NCBI GenBank assembly: GCA_019054805.1 | Contig: JAHQIY010000003.1 | Span: forward strand, 2,542,001-2,606,000 | Reading direction: 5' to 3' | DNA length: 64,000 nt | From: Brachionus manjavacas | Lineage: Eukaryota > Rotifera > Eurotatoria > Ploima > Brachionidae | In this document: in pieces, positions 23,090-35,117 of the stretch | Layout: each line of letters begins with the position of its first letter | How positions within the stretch are numbered: position 1 is the stretch's first letter | The notes under the pieces: generated by a model | Seen by the model: the letters and a program-made list of their open reading frames with translations, nothing else | Database searches by the model: none | Told to the model about the DNA's origin: nothing | Position numbers and translations under genes: made by a program

Positions 23090-24072
23090 GTATTTTTTCG
23101 CCGCCGCTGCTGCCCTGTTGGCTGCCGCCTGCGCTGCCGTGGGCCGCCCTGCTTTGCGCTGCTGCGCCTGGGCCTCGTCTTGGGACGTCTTCGGCTTCGA
23201 GCTGTCGATTGTCGCGGTCGGAACCTTCTGGACTGCCGTTGACGCCTTGATGAGGTCTATCTTCGACAAGACCGTGGCGCCGTTGACCTGCCTGATGAGT
23301 TCCTCAATCGTTTTACCCGGAAATCTGATCGCTTTGTTGAGCGCCTTGGAGTCACACGTGAGCCGAATCTCCAATGTGTCCTCCGTACGCTTGTTCCTCC
23401 AGTTGGCGAGCGCCGTCTTGTCCTTGGGCACCACAACTAGGTTTGAAACCCATGGGGTCGGTCCGCTGCTGCTGTCGATGGGCTCGAGAATGCCCTGGTC
23501 GACCTGCTTGTGCAGCTCTCTTCCTACTGCCTCGCGCAGGTTGAACGCAACCGGGCGTTGCGGCTTTTTCATGGGGCGGACGTTCGGGTCGACATCCAGC
23601 TTGACGCTGATATCCTTCGCGCAGCCCAGCTTTCCACTGAAAAGTTCAGGGAATCTGGCTACGGCTTGGCTATGCTCACCATTCCCAGATCGACACAAGT
23701 GCACTTGCTGAGCAGGTTCTCAGCCTCGCCCTCAACAACGACGAATGTGGCTCTTGCCCACGTCCCACGGAACGACACGTCCGCTTCGAACTTACCCAGG
23801 AATGGGATCGGCAGATTCGTTTTGTACCCAAAGTACTGCGTGGTGAACGGCGTCAAGGGCGTCGCTCGTTCCAGCCTGTTGTAGGCGTACTGGCTGATCG
23901 TGTTGATCGCGCTGCCCGTGTCGATGACAAACTCCGTTTTGCCACCGTGAAGATCGACCTCTACTCGTTCTGCCTCGCCTCTTGCGTCATCGTCCAGGCT
24001 CATCAGCGTGTACTTGCTGGCATTCTTGTACCGGAGGAAACTCCTCGTACTCCGAAGAGTTTGCCTTAACAT
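23090..24072 (-). mobile_element. GC-rich fossil of a Ty3-type LTR retroelement
   Basis: The minus strand holds two overlapping parts of a pol region: an aspartic protease region (FVIDTGSAINTIS) and the start of a reverse transcriptase (NLVVVPKDK, RLTCDSKALNKAI, VLSKIDLIKAS). Gag, RNase H, integrase and LTRs are not seen, so it is a broken, partial copy. Long frames are still open, which hints at a fairly young insertion. Its base composition is far GC-richer than everything around it. Confidence 0.75.
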
Positions 24073-24189
24073 TTTAAAGTTAGTTATTTATAAAATTAGA
24101 TGAATTGTTTTTCGAATTGATTACAGATTTCATTGCTTGAAATCAAAATCGAACAAACTGGAAATAAGTATCAGAACTAAGAGTAAAAT

Positions 24190-24530
24190 TTATTTAGCTA
24201 CATTTAAGCCGATGCCATTTAGGGTGCAGAGCCTTGGGCATGAAGTCCTTTTGACTATCAAAAGCTTAATAATTTTCAAAGAGGACGTTTGATACAGAAC
24301 AAAAACTGATTCGCTTGATAAATTTACCAGGACAATTAGGCTCATATGGACAGGACATGGTGGACGAATGTTGGACACACGTTCAGTAAAAAAAGTCCTT
24401 TTTGGTGATAATTTAACCTGAAGCCGTAGGAAAGATAGACCAAAATGAGAGTGGATAGATTGCTTAAAAGAGGATTGTGAGAGAGATTGTGAATATTTGA
24501 AAATTCAGTTATATGGAGAGGGGCTAATGA
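24190..24530 (+). mobile_element. LINE ORF2 C-terminal fragment (RTE- or Jockey-like)
   Basis: The plus strand reads IRLIWTGHGGRMLDTRSVKK and VLFGDNL, then RRKDRPK and EWIDCLKEDCERD. This matches the usual end of many LINE ORF2 proteins (LRWLGHVxRM, GRRxxGRPxxRW, DCVKEDL). At least two in-frame stops show it is dead. No 3' tail is recognised. Confidence 0.65.
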
Positions 24531-24779
24531 ATTTTGAATACAAGCATGATTTTTAATAGTTAATTGAATAATTATTGAGCTCTAACAATTATACAAAAGA
24601 CAAATTTGAGCTTATTAGTAAATTAGAACTTTAAATAATAAATAAACATCCCTTTTATTGACATGAAATTAAAAGCTTAGAGTCCTTTGAATAATTTGAA
24701 TAATTGTTGAATGCCTTTGCAAATTTGAAAAAACCAAAATTTAATTAATAGCGTCATCACGTGATTTAAAAAACCGTTG

Positions 24780-25972
24780 AAGGTTGTGGGTTGGCAATGT
24801 CGCTCAACAAAACAAACCAATACCGGCGGTGGATATATAAAATTCGGTCAAGACTTAAAGAGGTTAGACAAACCGATTAGCAATAAAGTCTTATTTAATG
24901 TTGATTTCTCGAATCAGATCCAAATGAAAAAGAGCTCTATGAAAAAAAAATCATAAAAACCATTAGTTGTCTAAGAAAAAGAAAACGAGAATACTTTCAA
25001 GTCTGAATCAAACAGTTCAAAAACTGAATGTTCAAACCAAGTAAATCCAACGAAGTTGTTCATCAAACTTCAAGTCAAAACAGCTTAGAAGAAAATTTAG
25101 AATGAACAAGAAGACAAATAAATCAATTTTGAGAACAAATTCTCTTAATAAACAAGGTTAGTAATTACACATTGGAATTGTTCTCTTCTCCCCTGCAAGA
25201 TCAGCCTCTTAGGAATTTTTTTGAATCAATTTTTACTAAATATTGTATTACTTAATGAAATAAAAATTGATTCGAGTGAATCAAACATTTTTTTAGATTT
25301 TAATAATTATAAATCAATAAGTTAACCGCGCAATTAGCAAGAATTAGAGTTTGTCAAAGACTTTTCGTATGATGAATTCTCTTCTGAATTATTATGAATC
25401 AAAATATATCCAGGAAAAGATCAATTATACATTTTCAGTTTATTTAATCCACCCTAATAAACTTCTAAACTTTTGAATTCGAAATAATAAATATTTAAAC
25501 GCCGAAACAAGACAAAAATGATGCAAAGGAAAACGCAAATGGAATCATTTTAGAAAGCATTATTAACGAGCTTAATTTCACAGTAATCAATAATAAGGTT
25601 CCGACCTTAAACATATTCAATAGGGAATATTTCGAAATTCTTGATTTACTCTTAGTCTCATCTTCATTGGTTGATAAAATCACTAAATAATCAAGATATG
25701 ACCAATAATCATTTACTAATTGAGGCATGCATATATTTTGAGTTCTCAGTTATCCATCAAACACCAAAGAAGCTTTTCAATAAAAAAGCAAATTGGTTTT
25801 TATTCCGTGAGATCCTAAAAGGTCAAAACTCAGGATTAAATTCGGAATCAATTGACAAACTTAATGAAAAAATTACCCAAAAATTAATTTCTGCAGCTCA
25901 TAAAAGCATTCCATTCCAAAAAAATAGAATTCTAAATTATGTCAGATATTTACAGCCAAAAAATTAAAAATT
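24780..25972 (+). mobile_element. LINE-B copy 2, 5' part (split by LINE-A)
   Basis: Contains the end of ORF1 (degraded), the endonuclease start (LVITHWNC-like at 25149, VLLNEIKIDSSES at 25240) and the region just before the reverse transcriptase (NEKITQKLISAAHKSI at 25862). It stops at 25972, where LINE-A begins. The same LINE-B frame goes on at 29750 with SLLPNIVSIIKERRKK. Multiple stops are present. Confidence 0.75.
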
Positions 25973-26012
25973 TTACTGCGAGTAGAGCAGCAAAGGTGGC
26001 CGAATTGGACAT

Positions 26013-26546
26013 TTGGTTACTCGAACTTTACGAAACATTGGAAAAAGTAGAAGCAAACAATTGCTTCGAATGGAGAACGAGGAGAATGACAGGGTAACAA
26101 AAGAACTGGCTGAGAAAGTCAAAACTTTTGAGAAAGAACCAGCGACAAACAAACCATTCCTCATCAGCAATCTCTTTAACGGAAATGGAAAGAGCAGTAA
26201 TCAAGAGATTGCAATAATAGAGAAAGTGGCAAGAAAGACGAAGGTGAAAGTTAACAAAGCAAGCAATATCATAATCAGTGGAATTTCAGAATCAACAAAC
26301 GACGATGAATTAGATGCAGAAGGTGATGACAAGCTCGCGGCGATCGAAGTGCTAAAAGTTTTGGGCATCTCACCATTAACAAACTACCTCAAAAAAACAC
26401 ACCGCATCACAAGGTCTAGGAAAGTCAACAAGCCAGCGCTACTAGTAGTTGAACTTGAGAATAAAGAAGCGGTAAACACAGTGCTAATGAGCGCCAAAAA
26501 GCTAAAAGACAACGATATCTACAAGGGAGTGTTTATCAACAAATGA
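26013..26546 (+). CDS. LINE-A ORF1 protein (177 aa)
   Basis: An open frame with a Lys/Glu-rich N-terminal helix (RMENEENDRVTKELAEKVKT) and a central block of the kind found in CR1-type ORF1 proteins (NIIISGISESTNDDE, then KVLGI and THRITR, then LVVELENKEAVN). This block resembles an RRM-like RNA-binding fold. A further ORF1-like piece follows in another frame at 26548-26733 (VERAARKECSDRNEKLPYGD), suggesting a frame change near 26545. It would bind LINE RNA; no zinc finger is seen. Confidence 0.6.
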   Translation: MVTRTLRNIGKSRSKQLLRMENEENDRVTKELAEKVKTFEKEPATNKPFLISNLFNGNGKSSNQEIAIIEKVARKTKVKVNKASNIIISGISESTNDDELDAEGDDKLAAIEVLKVLGISPLTNYLKKTHRITRSRKVNKPALLVVELENKEAVNTVLMSAKKLKDNDIYKGVFINK

Positions 26547-26819
26547 AATGGCAGTCGAGCGAGCGGCGAGAAAAGAGTGTTCCGACAGAAATGAGAAGTT
26601 GCCTTATGGTGATGGGAGGCTTAAATGCGGGATTGATTATTCCAAGACAACTGCTGGTATCGAGTTCTTCTGGGGCCTCAGATCTAGCAGAATTCAAAAG
26701 ATCAACAGGTCAACCAGAAAAATCATGTTTTAGCACTCTAAGCATGATCAGCGGAAATTTACAAGGCAAACATTCATTTAGTATAAATATCTCAAATCCA
26801 AACAAAATAAATAATAACA

Positions 26820-27445
26820 AATCAAATAAAAAACTGTCGTCTTTATCATGTATTTACACGAATGCGACTTCGCTCGTTAACAAATGGGATGCGTTCAACT
26901 CGATCTTACAGACAAATAATTTTCCACATTTAGTCATGGTTACGGAGACTTGGTTTAACTCGAGGTCGATTAAGTGCTTAGATAACTATTCCCTATTTAA
27001 CAAAGATCGTGAAGCCTTTATCGGTGGTGGTGTTGCGATTTACGTTCGAAATGATGTAGATTCCTTCGAAATAAACGATTTTGGCCTTATTGACAAAAAC
27101 ATTGAACTAATATGGTGAAGTTTAAGTATTGGGAGTGTATCCATATTAGTAAGCTCCATTTACCGACCACCGTATGCAAGCATGGAGGTAAACAATGAAG
27201 TTAAAAAGGCGATAACCCGAGCAAGATTGGCTGTAGACAAGAAAAAGTATTCTGGTCTTCTGATTTCCGGCGACTTCAACTACCCGTTAATAAAATGGGA
27301 AAGTGAACTCGGACGAGTCAAAAGCAGAGGCAACAGCAAAGGTAGAAACTACAGTGTCGCATTTTTGGAAACTATCGAGGCAAATTTTATGAAACAACAT
27401 GTATTTGAACCGACACTAGGAAATTACATTCTCGACCGATTTTAA
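26820..27445 (+). pseudogene. LINE-A ORF2 endonuclease domain
   Basis: An APE-type endonuclease in two pieces separated by one in-frame stop at 27116-27118. It reads CIYTNATSLVNKWDAF and VTETWF (first half, 26850-26955), GGGVAIYVRND (27024-27056), SIYRPP (27151) and LLISGDFNYPLIKW (27257-27298). The catalytic motifs ETW and GDFN are kept. It nicks target DNA during LINE insertion. Confidence 0.7.
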
Positions 27446-27579
27446 CTAAAGATCCATAACGCATATACGTTGTGGATATTGGGCCTCATTTGAGCACGTC
27501 GAATAAGAACAAGCTTCACTCGGTTTTGGCTTGGGAATACATCTTAGACAGCAAATTGCATGTAAAATATGAAAAAGAT

Positions 27580-29614
27580 TATTTTTCGAAAAAGGTGATT
27601 ATGAAGTACTAAGCAAGTATCTAGCAGAAAGTCAAGTCTCGACAGCAACATCCGACATAGACGGACAATTCGCAAAACTGATCGACGTGTATGATTTGGG
27701 AGTTTACAAGTTCGTCAGAACAAAACGAGTTTCAAAAGCATTCAGATCAACAAAGGTAAATCCAAAATTGTTTAATAAGGATATCAAAAAGCTCACGAAG
27801 CAAAAATACAAGCTGCATCTGAGATTGTTATCACCGGTAGTATTAGAAGCATTTCGAGAAGAGTACAAATCTATTTGCAAACAACTAAAAAAGATGGTTA
27901 AGGCAACTCGCATCTCTTACGAGAAGCGTATCATTCAATAAAGCAAGAGCAACCCTAAGTTAATATAGGCATAGATCAATGACCAAAGAACGCCTATGAA
28001 CAGGTTTCGGTCATTAACTAACTCGAATGGTGATCTGGTAGTCGACAAAAGAACGATACTTAATTTGTTAAACTTACAATTCCAAGAAGCTTTTAGCATC
28101 GATAATAAAGCAGAATTGCCAAGTTTCGAGTCAAGATGCAAAGCCAGTTGTGAAGTAGACATCGAGTAATTTTCCAATGTCAATATTTTCAAAATCCTGT
28201 GTAAGCTTGACAAATGGAAAGCGAGTGGGAAGGACGGAGTACATCCTTATGTACTCCAAAGCTGCGCACAAACCTTTGCCATGCTGATGGAACCAATTTT
28301 TAAGAACTCGTTTATAAAAGGCAAACTACCCTCTGTGTGGAATATTTTCAAGAGAGGTTAAAAAACTGAGGCGTCAAATTACAGACCAATCTCGCTGACT
28401 GCCGTTCCCTGTAAGTTAATGGAGAGGATTATTAGGGATGCGATGATGGCACATCTGATCAAGTACAACTTGATTGCGAAACAGCAACACGGCTTTGTAA
28501 CTAAGAATTCTTGCTAAACTAATCTCCTTGAGACGATCGACAATGTATCCGAAGCTTTGAACCGCGGCTTTGCTTCAGCTATAGTCTTTATGGATTTTGC
28601 AAAAGCATTCGACAAAGTGTCTCATAGGGCATTGATTAAGAAACAGGGCTAACCTTCTCAAGTGGCTAACAGTCTTTCTCTCAGGCAGAAAGCAACGGGT
28701 GGTACTCGTAGAGAATGTCTCTGACTGGAAAGACGTGCTAAGCGGAGTCCCACAAGACTCTGTCCTTGATCCGCTCCTTTTTGTAATATTTATCAACGAC
28801 ATGCCAAGCGTAGTCAGTAGCATGATAAAGCTCTTTGCGGACGATACAAAACTCCTCACTATCACCAAGAACCGCCTCGACGTGCAGCATTCGCAAAATG
28901 ACATAGATAGGCTTGTTAAATGGGCTGATGAATGGAAAATGAATTTCAACGGCGACAAATGTAAGTTTATGTTATCAAGAACAAACATTTTCCACTAATC
29001 AACCTTCAAATGAACAACGTAACAATGGAACAAACCACTGTGGAAAGAGACCTCGGCATCTATCTAACAAGCGACCTCAATGGAACCACTAAGCATTACA
29101 AGCTGCAAGCAAAGCCAATATTATTTTAGGACAAATCAAGCAAGTTTTCAAGTGCTGGTCAATCAGCACTATCAGGAAACTGTATGTGGCTTTCGTGACA
29201 CCGCACTTAGAATACGCTGTTGCTGCTTGGAACCCTTAGACAAAAAAAGATATAAACATACTAGAAAGGGTACAACGGCGAGCCACAAAATTGATTTATG
29301 AGCTCAGACATCTTAAATACGAACAAAGACTAGCCAAGTTGGAACTAACCACCGTAAAAGTGAGACGAGAAAGAGGCAACCTTATAGAGTTTTTTAAGAT
29401 CACGAATGATTTTAGCTCGGGAGTGTGGCATAACAAGGCTATGAATAGCAACTTACTGACAAGCGAAGGTCCAGCCGGTGGCATTCGAGGTCATCAGCAC
29501 AGGATGACTAAGCAGCTCCCCAAGACAAAACAACGAGACAATTTTCTGACAAATAGAGTAGTGAACAGTTGGATTGAGCTCCCTGACGAATTAATCAGCT
29601 GGATAATTATTTAA
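27580..29614 (+). pseudogene. LINE-A ORF2 reverse transcriptase
   Basis: Broken into several frames. Seen in order: KWKASGKDGVHPYVL (28217), NYRPISLTAVPCKLMERII (28378), a DFAKAFDKVSH block (28594), SGVPQDSVLDPLLFVIFIND (28743), the catalytic LFADDTKLLT (28832) and KMNFNGDKCKFML (28939). The C-terminal block LIYELRHLKYEQRLAKLEL starts at 29294 and RGNLIEFFKI follows at 29371. The order and phrases are of CR1 type. Stops and frame changes make it inactive. Confidence 0.8.
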
Positions 29615-29749
29615 AAAAGAAATAACGGCATAAACATTAGCTATTGTAACTATTATGGTATATAAAAACCAGACAGCAACCATAGCAAGGCTACGTCTAT
29701 CCTTGCTCCGCAGGTTTCCTGCTGTAGCTTAAATTATTATTATTATTAA

Positions 29750-31190
29750 GTCTCCTACCGAACATTGTCAGTATAATTAAGGAACGCCGTAAAAAAAGAA
29801 GAATATTCCAAAAAAATCGTTGTCAATATACTAAAAAAATATTCAACCAAATGACTTAAGAGTGAAGAATCAGTTTAAAAAATTTTCGAACCAAAACTGG
29901 TCTGATCTTATAAAAAAAATTGGAAAAATCCACTTTCAAGTAGACCATTCTGGAAAAAAATTAATTAGTTTCGATCTAAGACAAGATCTTGATTAATAAC
30001 TACTTTAATCTCTAATAATAATGAACTAAGAACTGAAAAAAAAAAAGCCGACTTTTTTGGTGAACTTCTTCAAGAAACTTTTAATCCGAATAATGATCTA
30101 ATTAATCCCCAAAAAGATAGAGAAATAATTGATTTTAATCTTTAGTGTTTTAATAATGAAAATTAATGCAAATTTGACGAGCCTGTTAGCATTAAAGAGA
30201 TTACATCAGCGATAAAAAGGTTAAAAGAGGAAGCAGCTTCGAGACCAGACCAAATTCAAATCATTATGTTAAAAAATTTACCGCAAAATATTCTCAAAGA
30301 CATAATGTATCTTTCTAGTTTTAGTCTAAGAGAAGGTAAAAAACCGAATGCATGGAAATCTGCTAAAATTACTATGATACCTAAAAAGTCAATTTTAACA
30401 CAAGACCCAGCAAACTACCGACCAATATTTTTTGATATCTCCAAAGCGTTCGATAGGGTTTGGTTTGATAGTCTTATTTATAAACTAATAAAGATAAACC
30501 TTCCCTCTTACCTAATACATTGGATTAATTAGTTTTTAGACTCAAGATCATTTAAAGTAAATGTTAATGGTCAAATAAATGATGAATACCATATTACTGC
30601 TAGTGTTCCTCAAGGCTCGGTGATTATTCCATTACTTTATTGTATTTTTATCAATGATATCCCCAAATGAAATAAAACAAATAGTGAATACTCTCATCTT
30701 TATGCTGATGACTTGGTCACATTTTATATTTTTAAGAAAAAATAAAATCTTGAGAATAAGTTAAACAAATACTTAGACGAACTAGAAAAATGGCTCTTCA
30801 AGTGGAAGATGAAAATATCTGTTGAAAAGTCTTGCTTCATTGTCTTCACTAAATATAATAAGGAAAATATTGACTTAAAATTAAAAATAAATGAAAAATT
30901 TTGGTTATAAATTTCGATTCAAAATTAACCTTTACCCCAATGGTTGATGAAATAAAACAGCGTTGTAGTTCACGGTTGAACTAAATAAAAATATTGTCAA
31001 ACAAAAAGTTGGGTCTTAATTATTGCACACTAGGAAACCTTAATAAATCTTTAGTCGGATCTTTTATTGATTACTCTTTCCGTGTCTAAATTCATTTTCG
31101 GAGACAAACATTAATAAAATTCAAGTTATACAAAACTCGGCAGTACGTTTTATATTTAACTTATAATATGATACTCCTTCCAATTTTTAA
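29750..31190 (+). mobile_element. LINE-B copy 2, 3' part
   Basis: Continues LINE-B after LINE-A. It begins SLLPNIVSIIKERRKKR and goes through the reverse transcriptase: SAKITMIPKKSILTQDPANY at 30359, FDISKAFDRVWFDSLIYKL at 30431, and an AGVPQGS-like block at 30600. A YADDLVTF-like block follows at 30702. It fades out near 31190. Internal deletions are present (the block after NYRPI is joined directly to the FDISKAF block), along with many stops. Confidence 0.75.
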
Positions 31191-31480
31191 AAAGCAGGAT
31201 TAGTTCCAAAATTCTTTGGGAGCGAAGGTTTTATAAATTGATTCGCTTTCATTCTGAATCGTGTTTGATTATTTCTGTATCAATCTTCAGTTTAGGCTAG
31301 TTTTTAATCAATTTAATTTTCATCACTTTTTATAGAAATTAACAATTAGCTCACTAATGTAAAACATCTAGTTGGTAATTCACTTAGATTTTCTCTTTTT
31401 TAATCCATGGTCTTTAACTTTCATTAATTAAGCTTCAATTTAACTTTTTATTATTCACGTATATTTTCTTTTATTAAATA
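31191..31480. other. AT-rich gap between LINE-B copies
   Basis: No recognisable coding or repeat content apart from AT-rich sequence. Confidence 0.4.
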
Positions 31481-33131
31481 AGATTTGATATGAAAAAGTC
31501 CCCTCACTTTTGATCAACTAAATGATAAAATTACAGAAAAAATCATTTATGCATCAAATAAAAGTATTACTTACCTTTATCAGAAAATCTACAAATCCAG
31601 TCTTCCCCCAGACATTGTTAATTTAATTAAAGAACGTAGACAAGTAGAACATTCTGGAAAATAATAATAAATTTAGATCGAAAAAAGGATCAAATTTAAT
31701 CCCAAATTTGTTTTTAAATGACTAGGAATTCAAAACTAATGAAGAAAAGGGAAAATGCTTTACTGAACGAACTAGAACTCCTATATACTCAAGATTATAC
31801 AATTTTTTGGAACAAAATTCCCTCATTATCCAGGAGCAGTCTGGATTTAGAAGACAACGGCGAACATCAGATAATCTTTTCTTTTAAATTCAAAAATTTT
31901 GAAATCTTTTAATAGAATAAAAGAGTTTGCGGTCTGTTTTTTGATATTTCTTAAGCCTTTGAAAGGGTTTGGCATGAAGGTTTACTTTTTTAATTTATTA
32001 AATTGAATCCACCTCATTACTTAACTAACTGGATTAGGTCCTTTTTAGATTCTAGGAGATTCAAGGTAAATGTTAATCATCACCTAAGCGAAGAATATCA
32101 AATAACTGCAGGTGTACCTTAAGGCTCGGTAAATAGTCCTATTTTTTTTAGTATATATATTATAGACATCCGAAAAAGAAACACAACAAATAATGAATTC
32201 TCGCTGCTTTTCGCAGATGATCTAGTTACATTCTTCATTTATTATAAAAAAGGGAACCTAGAAAATAAGAAAAATTAAATACACCAACGAACTAGAACAA
32301 TGGCTTATTAAATGGAAAATTAAGATATCATTTGAAAAGTCGTGTTCAGTTGTCTAGGTACCAAAAAGATGGTGATAATCTAAACTTAAAAATTTATGGA
32401 AACAGAATAGTGATCCATAAAGAAATCAAGTTTCTCGGTATTAAATTTTATTCAAAGTTAAAATTTTATATACTAGTAAACGAAATTAAAGAACGCTGCA
32501 ACAAAAGGCTAAATATTATTAAGATATTGTCAAATAAAAAATGGGGTCTCACTCAAAACACACTAGGAAATTTATATAAATCTTTAGTCGGATCAATTTT
32601 AGACTATTCTTTCCTTGCTTGAATTCATTTTCAGAAAATAATATCAAAAAACTACAAGCAATTCATAATACAGCAGTCAGAACTATACTCAAGTTAAAAT
32701 ATGATACTCCTTCCAACATCGTGCATCATGAGGCTTTTAATAAACTTAAATTACTAACAGTCTCAAATTGGCTTTTTGAGTTGAGTGAGAGATATGTTGG
32801 GACAGAACTGAGCCATTCTATTCCATTGGTTGTTAGACTGGTGGAGGAATACAAAGAAGGTTTCGAATCAAGATTTATTGAATACCCAACTCCGTAGTGT
32901 AATTGCTACCTTACAATTTCTTCTTTTTTCCCTGAACAATCAATTTTTTAAAAATATGTATCCTCTAACTCTCAAGTTCAATTTCATTAATTTTCCTCTA
33001 TTTTAAACCATTTTATTACATTTTATTTTTTTAAATTTTTATTCTATCTTATTTAACTTTATTTTATTTTGATTTGTTTTTAATTTGAAGGAGCTTTTGC
33101 TCGGTACAGAAAACAAATAAAATAAATAAAA
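31480..33131 (+). mobile_element. LINE-B copy 3, 3' half with intact tail
   Basis: Starts in the linker before the reverse transcriptase (LNDKITEKIIYASNKSITYL). It lacks the middle and runs on through the FFDIS.AFERVWHE-like block at 31940, the thumb region (ILSNKKWGLTQNTLGNLYKS at 32524) and the C-terminal end (SERYVGTELSHSIPLVVRLV at 32785). The 3' end is ggagcttttgctcggtacag, then AAATA repeats to 33131. It is dead, with several stops. Confidence 0.75.
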
Positions 33132-33139
33132 TGCTTTTG

Positions 33140-35117
33140 AATTATCTGCTTTAAAATTTGAATTATCTACTACGGAAACTGTCTTTTGTAATGGAAAACA
33201 CGGCAAAAAGGCCCAACACAGTTCGAATAAGTATAAAAAAAAGATAATCCAAGTATTAAAATTAAATATGTCCTTAAGGTGCCTTATAATGCAGACCAAT
33301 CATGCTATAAATTCATCAAAGGAGTAGTCAAATTAATAGCGCTCTAAACTGGTATGCCTCATTTATGGAATATTTCGACACCAACCTACATATTGGGAAA
33401 AAAAAATAAGACTAGCTGATGAAAAATTATAAATACCAGATGCCAACTACAACTCCCCTTACAATTATTGTTCATGCAAGATTAATTGTCTTCCGTTGAC
33501 AATTGACTTGAATGATGTAAAAACTTTTATTGAAAATGGTTTAGGAAGGAATCAAGAAAACAGACTTGAAACAGAAAACATTTCAAGGGATAAAAGCGAA
33601 ATAGTACTTGAAGACACTGACCAGCCTCCAATTAAAGTTGAAAATGGTAGAATTAGAATAAAAATCAAATATTTTAAAAAAATCAACGATTCAAAATATC
33701 ATTGGTGTAAAAAAATTCAAACATTGGAAGATCCTTGTAACTCAAGTCGAGTAGAAGCCTAGCTGCTTCATTCGCAATTCACTTGATCATCTTAGAAAAC
33801 ACTGCCCTAAACTGAAACAAAAATGCAGTGACTGTGGAAAGGTAGGCCATGCGAAGTGTTCCTTTGCTAACAAAGTATATTCAGATAAAGTTGATGAGTT
33901 AATAGAATTACCATTTGATGATATGGATGAGAGTGACTCTAACGATGAAATAGATAAATTAACTCCGACAGTAGGCAGCTAACAAAAAGAATTAGTGATA
34001 GATAAGACAAATGGCAGAAGTAGTTTAAAGTTAATTCTAGGAAAAACAGGAAAAAAGTATAAAAGGATTGCATCAGCTACCTTATTAAACGATTCAAGAA
34101 ACCAACAAGAACAAAAGAAGCAAACAAAAGAGAACATAGACCAAAATTCTTAAGAACGAGTTTAGCGCCTTTCTTGTGCGAGATAAAAGACTAAAAAGTA
34201 AGCAAACCAACCAATCAAAGAAAACAACAAAAAAAATTTTTTTAAATCAACCTTCTTCTAAAAACAAGTTAGTAATAACACATTGGAATTTTTTTCATTT
34301 ACCTAGTAGGATTCATCTTTTAGAAGAGTTTTTAGCTCAAAATTGCCCCGACATTGTTCTCCTTAATGAGATAAAAGTAAATCCAAGTGAAATTAATTTC
34401 TACTTTAATTTTAATAACTATGCATCATTAGTTAAGGCTCGAAATTAACATGGTGGGGGAGTAGCTATTTTAGAAAAGAAGGAATTGAATTTAAACAAGA
34501 AAATTCATTTGATAAGTTTTCTGCAGAACTTCTTTGTATCAAGATAAGCTAAAAAAATAAACTTTTTTTGTCTTTAGTCTTTACAATCCACCAAATATTG
34601 AACTCCCTTTCGAACTTTTCCTTGAAATATCTAGCGAATGTGGAAAATTCCTAAAAGGAGGTGATCTGAATGCGAAGACAAAAAGCTTAGATTGTTTGAG
34701 AGAAAATGAGAATGGCTTTATCATAGAGAAAATAATTAACACGCTCAACCTCGCAGTAATTAACGATAAGACACCAACATATAATAGATTTAAGACAGAT
34801 CATTATGAAATCCTAGATATTTTTTTGATTACGTCTTCGCTCCCAGATAGAGTTCACGACTTCAAGGTTCTTATAGATGATGATATGTTGAGTGATCATT
34901 TTCCTATTCAAGCATTAATATTAGTTGAGCATACTATCAAAGTTATTTTTTTGAATTCTAATTTTAATTTTAAGAAAGCGAATTGGGGACTCTACCAAGA
35001 TCTACTTAGGGCTTCAAGTCAACACAATAATTTTAAGGAAAATATTGACGAGCAAAATGAACACATCTCAAAAAAGATCATTCATGCTGCTCAAAAAAAA
35101 TATACAGAAATATAATT
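33140..35117 (+). mobile_element. LINE-B copy 4, 5' half
   Basis: Lies directly after the tail of copy 3. ORF1 remains run to about 34170 and include a zinc knuckle at about 33825-33873 (CSDCGKVGHAKCSF). The endonuclease region follows: KLVITHWNFFHLPSRIHLLE (34269), DIVLLNEIKVNPSE (34350), a GGVAI block (34455) and DDDMLSDHFPIQALI (34879). It ends abruptly at 35117, where an unrelated retroelement fossil begins. Confidence 0.75.

Larger units (their letters stand above)
25973..29752 (+). mobile_element. LINE-A, nearly full-length CR1-like non-LTR retrotransposon
   Basis: About 3.8 kb, with ORF1, endonuclease, reverse transcriptase and a 3' end in order. The 3' end has a GC-richer hairpin-like region (29660-29735) and ATT repeats. 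It is nested in LINE-B copy 2, so it is the younger of the two, but several stops and frame changes mean it is probably inactive. The same tail is found at 5871-5957, so the family has other copies. Confidence 0.85.

Noticed and set aside
23088-23711. Long plus-strand open frame of 207 codons
   Set aside because: It is the mirror of the retroelement fossil on the minus strand. High GC keeps several frames open and the plus reading has no domain.
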